A DNA stretch of 7,179 nt from assembly GCA_023392225.1 (NCBI GenBank), contig JAEVZM010000680.1:1-7179 (forward strand). The letters run 5' to 3'. Below are positions 6,321 to 7,179 of the stretch, in pieces. Position 1 is the first letter of the stretch. Each line of letters starts with the position of its first letter. The DNA is from Pseudomonadota bacterium. GTDB taxonomy: Bacteria; Pseudomonadota; Alphaproteobacteria; Rhizobiales; Kaistiaceae. The notes under the pieces are model-generated. The model was not told the origin of the DNA. It did not search any database and was given only the letters and a program-made list of their open reading frames with translations. Made by a program: the position numbers and the translations under genes.

Positions 6321-6359
6321 GCACTCTCCCCATCCTCACCTCGATGCGGGAGATGGTGC
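6321..6359 (+). promoter_or_regulatory. Stem-loop covering the ribosome binding site of the small Cys-protein gene
   Basis: The strand folds on itself: 6321-6324 (GCAC) pairs with 6356-6359 (GTGC); 6325-6330 (TCTCCC) with 6348-6353 (GGGAGA); and 6331-6334 (CATC) with 6343-6346 (GATG). This gives 14 Watson-Crick pairs with bulges at 6347 and 6354-6355, and an eight-base loop CTCACCTC (6335-6342). The paired GGGAG (6348-6352) is the probable Shine-Dalgarno site, eight bases before the ATG at 6361. The structure would hide the site unless opened. Its regulatory role is inference. Confidence 0.5.
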
Positions 6360-6360
6360 G

Positions 6361-6678
6361 ATGTGCGGTGCCTGCGGAGTTCTCGGCGGCGGTCCCGACT
6401 GGCTCGACCGGGTGGACAACCCCTCGGGGCTACCCCACCAGGCCGGCCTGACGCTCGCCGCGGAGCGCCAGCGGCGGGTGGCACTGGTCAACCTCCTCCT
6501 GCGGACCAGGGCCCTCGGGCTTCGCGAGTTTGGCCGGCGGATGATCGTCGCCTCGCCGACCGGGCGGAGCGAGATCGTCGACGACCTGCGGCATGTGTGG
6601 ATGCAGGCCGACGGGATGACCGATGGCGGCATCGATCCGCTCGATCCGGATCTGCTGCAGCGCCTCGGCGGGGCCTGA
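6361..6678 (+). CDS. Small conserved-type protein with N-terminal MCGACG, next to a G3E GTPase
   Basis: I do not recognise a named family for this 105-residue protein, though I recall similar MCGxCG-starting proteins beside CobW-type GTPases in Alphaproteobacteria. It opens with MCGACGVLGGGPDWLD: Cys2 and Cys5 form a CxxC-like pair at the extreme N-terminus, which could bind a metal. A polar helix follows (about 32-50, AAERQRRVALVNLLLRTRAL), then MIVASPTGRSEIVDDL (61-76) with the look of a small beta-turn-helix, then an acidic C-terminus. There is no signal peptide or membrane segment, so it is presumably cytosolic. The start is the ATG with GGGAG eight bases upstream, inside a stem-loop. The GTPase begins five bases after its stop, so the two are very likely co-transcribed. 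The function may be linked to metal handling by the GTPase; this is context only. Confidence 0.75.
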   Translation: MCGACGVLGGGPDWLDRVDNPSGLPHQAGLTLAAERQRRVALVNLLLRTRALGLREFGRRMIVASPTGRSEIVDDLRHVWMQADGMTDGGIDPLDPDLLQRLGGA

Positions 6679-6683
6679 GCCCC

Positions 6684-7179
<496 letters not shown>

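Noticed and set aside
6258..6360. Cobalamin riboswitch before the CobW-type gene
   Set aside because: The 103-bp spacer lacks a B12-box-like sequence and is too short for the full aptamer; only two simple hairpins are visible.

Overview
The window is GC-rich bacterial chromosome, about 70% GC on the line I counted in a core gene. Class 2 dihydroorotate dehydrogenase (pyrD) overlapped by a DUF952 gene, GTG starts with purine-rich ribosome binding sites, and the overall gene mix suggest an alphaproteobacterium, perhaps of the Rhizobiales/Rhodospirillales type. That placement is inference from gene content; the window holds no rRNA or other taxonomic marker.

Layout: (1) 1-1318, minus strand: a DUF952 gene followed by pyrD, sharing an ATGA stop/start overlap; pyrD runs off the left edge. 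(2) 1319-1488: divergent spacer that becomes AT-richer towards the right and carries a sigma70-like promoter candidate. (3) 1489-2977, plus strand: rmuC, clearly lower in GC and different in codon use from its neighbours. Its reading frame breaks at about 2860, so the protein stops within the conserved C-terminus and an acidic 38-residue tail is left out of frame. (4) 2974-5510, minus strand: a DUF1254/DUF1214 lipoprotein gene, then a membrane fatty acid hydroxylase/sterol desaturase-family gene. (5) 5511-5693: divergent spacer with a 20-bp near-perfect palindrome whose half-site recurs beside the next gene. (6) 5694-6257, plus strand: a SIS-domain isomerase resembling 6-phospho-3-hexuloisomerase, followed by a GC hairpin. 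(7) 6361-7179, plus strand: a 105-residue protein starting with two closely spaced cysteines, then a CobW-type G3E GTPase that runs off the right edge. A long stem-loop covers the ribosome binding site of the small gene.

How the genes relate: pyrD makes orotate for pyrimidine synthesis and is probably translationally coupled to DUF952. The small Cys protein and the G3E GTPase (metal-chaperone family) are probably one metal-related unit. The lipoprotein and the hydroxylase are co-directional and may act at the envelope or on lipids, but nothing here proves a shared pathway. I see no phage genes, transposase, tRNA, rRNA or CRISPR array. Most of the window is ordinary chromosome. The points worth a second look are the frame-broken low-GC rmuC, the hairpin over the small Cys gene's ribosome binding site, the 5567-5586 palindrome, and the unnamed Cys protein paired with the G3E GTPase.
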